This document shows positions 63,933 through 64,000 of a stretch of 64,000 nt of DNA, piece by piece. The number at the start of each line of letters is the position of its first letter. Position 1 is the first letter of the stretch. The DNA comes from Phaeodactylum tricornutum CCAP 1055/1. Its lineage: Eukaryota > Bacillariophyta > Bacillariophyceae > Surirellales > Neidiaceae. The stretch is taken from positions 310,001 through 374,000 of the forward strand of contig NC_011690.1 in the NCBI RefSeq assembly GCF_000150955.2, in the 5' to 3' direction. Below the pieces are notes generated by a model. That model was not told the DNA's origin. It searched no databases and saw only the letters and a program-made list of their open reading frames with translations. Made by a program: the position numbers and the translations under genes.

Positions 63933-64000
63933 TTATAGGGTCGGGCCATCAATGCCAGCCTTCTTGTACTGATCGAAAACAACCTGAACGTCACGCTTGC
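63933..64000 (-). CDS. C-terminal end of an unknown gene (partial)
   Basis: On the minus strand the window edge reads KRDVQVVFDQYKKAGIDGPTL and a TAA stop at 63935-63933. It converges on the PDZ gene with ~105 bases between stops. Too short to name. Confidence 0.5.
   Translation of the reverse strand, partial: KRDVQVVFDQYKKAGIDGPTL

Noticed and set aside
1-64000. CRISPR array, retroelement polyprotein or virus-like element
   Set aside because: No spaced direct repeats of CRISPR type, no reverse transcriptase, integrase or capsid motifs in any frame I read.

Overview
The window reads as nuclear DNA of a diatom, most likely a Phaeodactylum-type pennate. That is inference from gene content and style. 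Genes are dense, on both strands, and carry few short GT-AG introns (about 70-210 nt). A plastid-type SmpB carries a secretory signal peptide plus transit region, as expected for a secondary plastid.

1-37 kb is ordinary gene space. In order: a DGAT2-like acyltransferase (partial), an OB-fold SOSS-B-like protein, a Rab-like GTPase, a proteasome assembly chaperone 4-like protein, a ferredoxin-fold protein without cluster cysteines, an LRR protein, an unknown protein with a frame break, a histidine phosphatase, a membrane-anchored methyltransferase-like protein, a HAD hydrolase, SF3B2, MCM8, a double-domain fluoride exporter, an NDC1-like membrane nucleoporin (tentative), an unknown basic protein, and a very large trithorax-type H3K4 methyltransferase (MBD-like, Tudor-like, PWWP, PHD, bromodomain, ePHD, FYRN/FYRC, SET). 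Plastid SmpB follows, converging on it.

38.4-58.0 kb is a mosaic of copied gene fragments. It holds pieces of the two flanking genes (trithorax-SmpB on the left, polyprenol reductase SRD5A3 on the right). It also holds pieces of a CLEC16A/FPL gene, of a C2/MCTP-like membrane protein and of an unknown gene, all as DNA-level copies. On top sit a near-identical 5 kb direct repeat (about 41.65-46.66 and 52.53-57.52 kb) and a 1.48 kb tandem duplication of trithorax fragments. Each of those tandem units holds an inverted copy of part of the SET exon. Intact SRD5A3, a large PDZ protein and the end of an unknown gene close the window.

The most unusual signal is a 9-base word, TNA-CWG-TNA, usually with the same N on both sides. 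I count roughly 50 copies by eye where about 8 are expected, mostly between genes or in pseudogenes. In four places the parental gene keeps the single TNA and the pseudogene copy has TNA-CWG-TNA, a clean 6-base gain. This is the form of a Tc1/mariner-type excision footprint, but with a 3-base TNA target duplication instead of TA.
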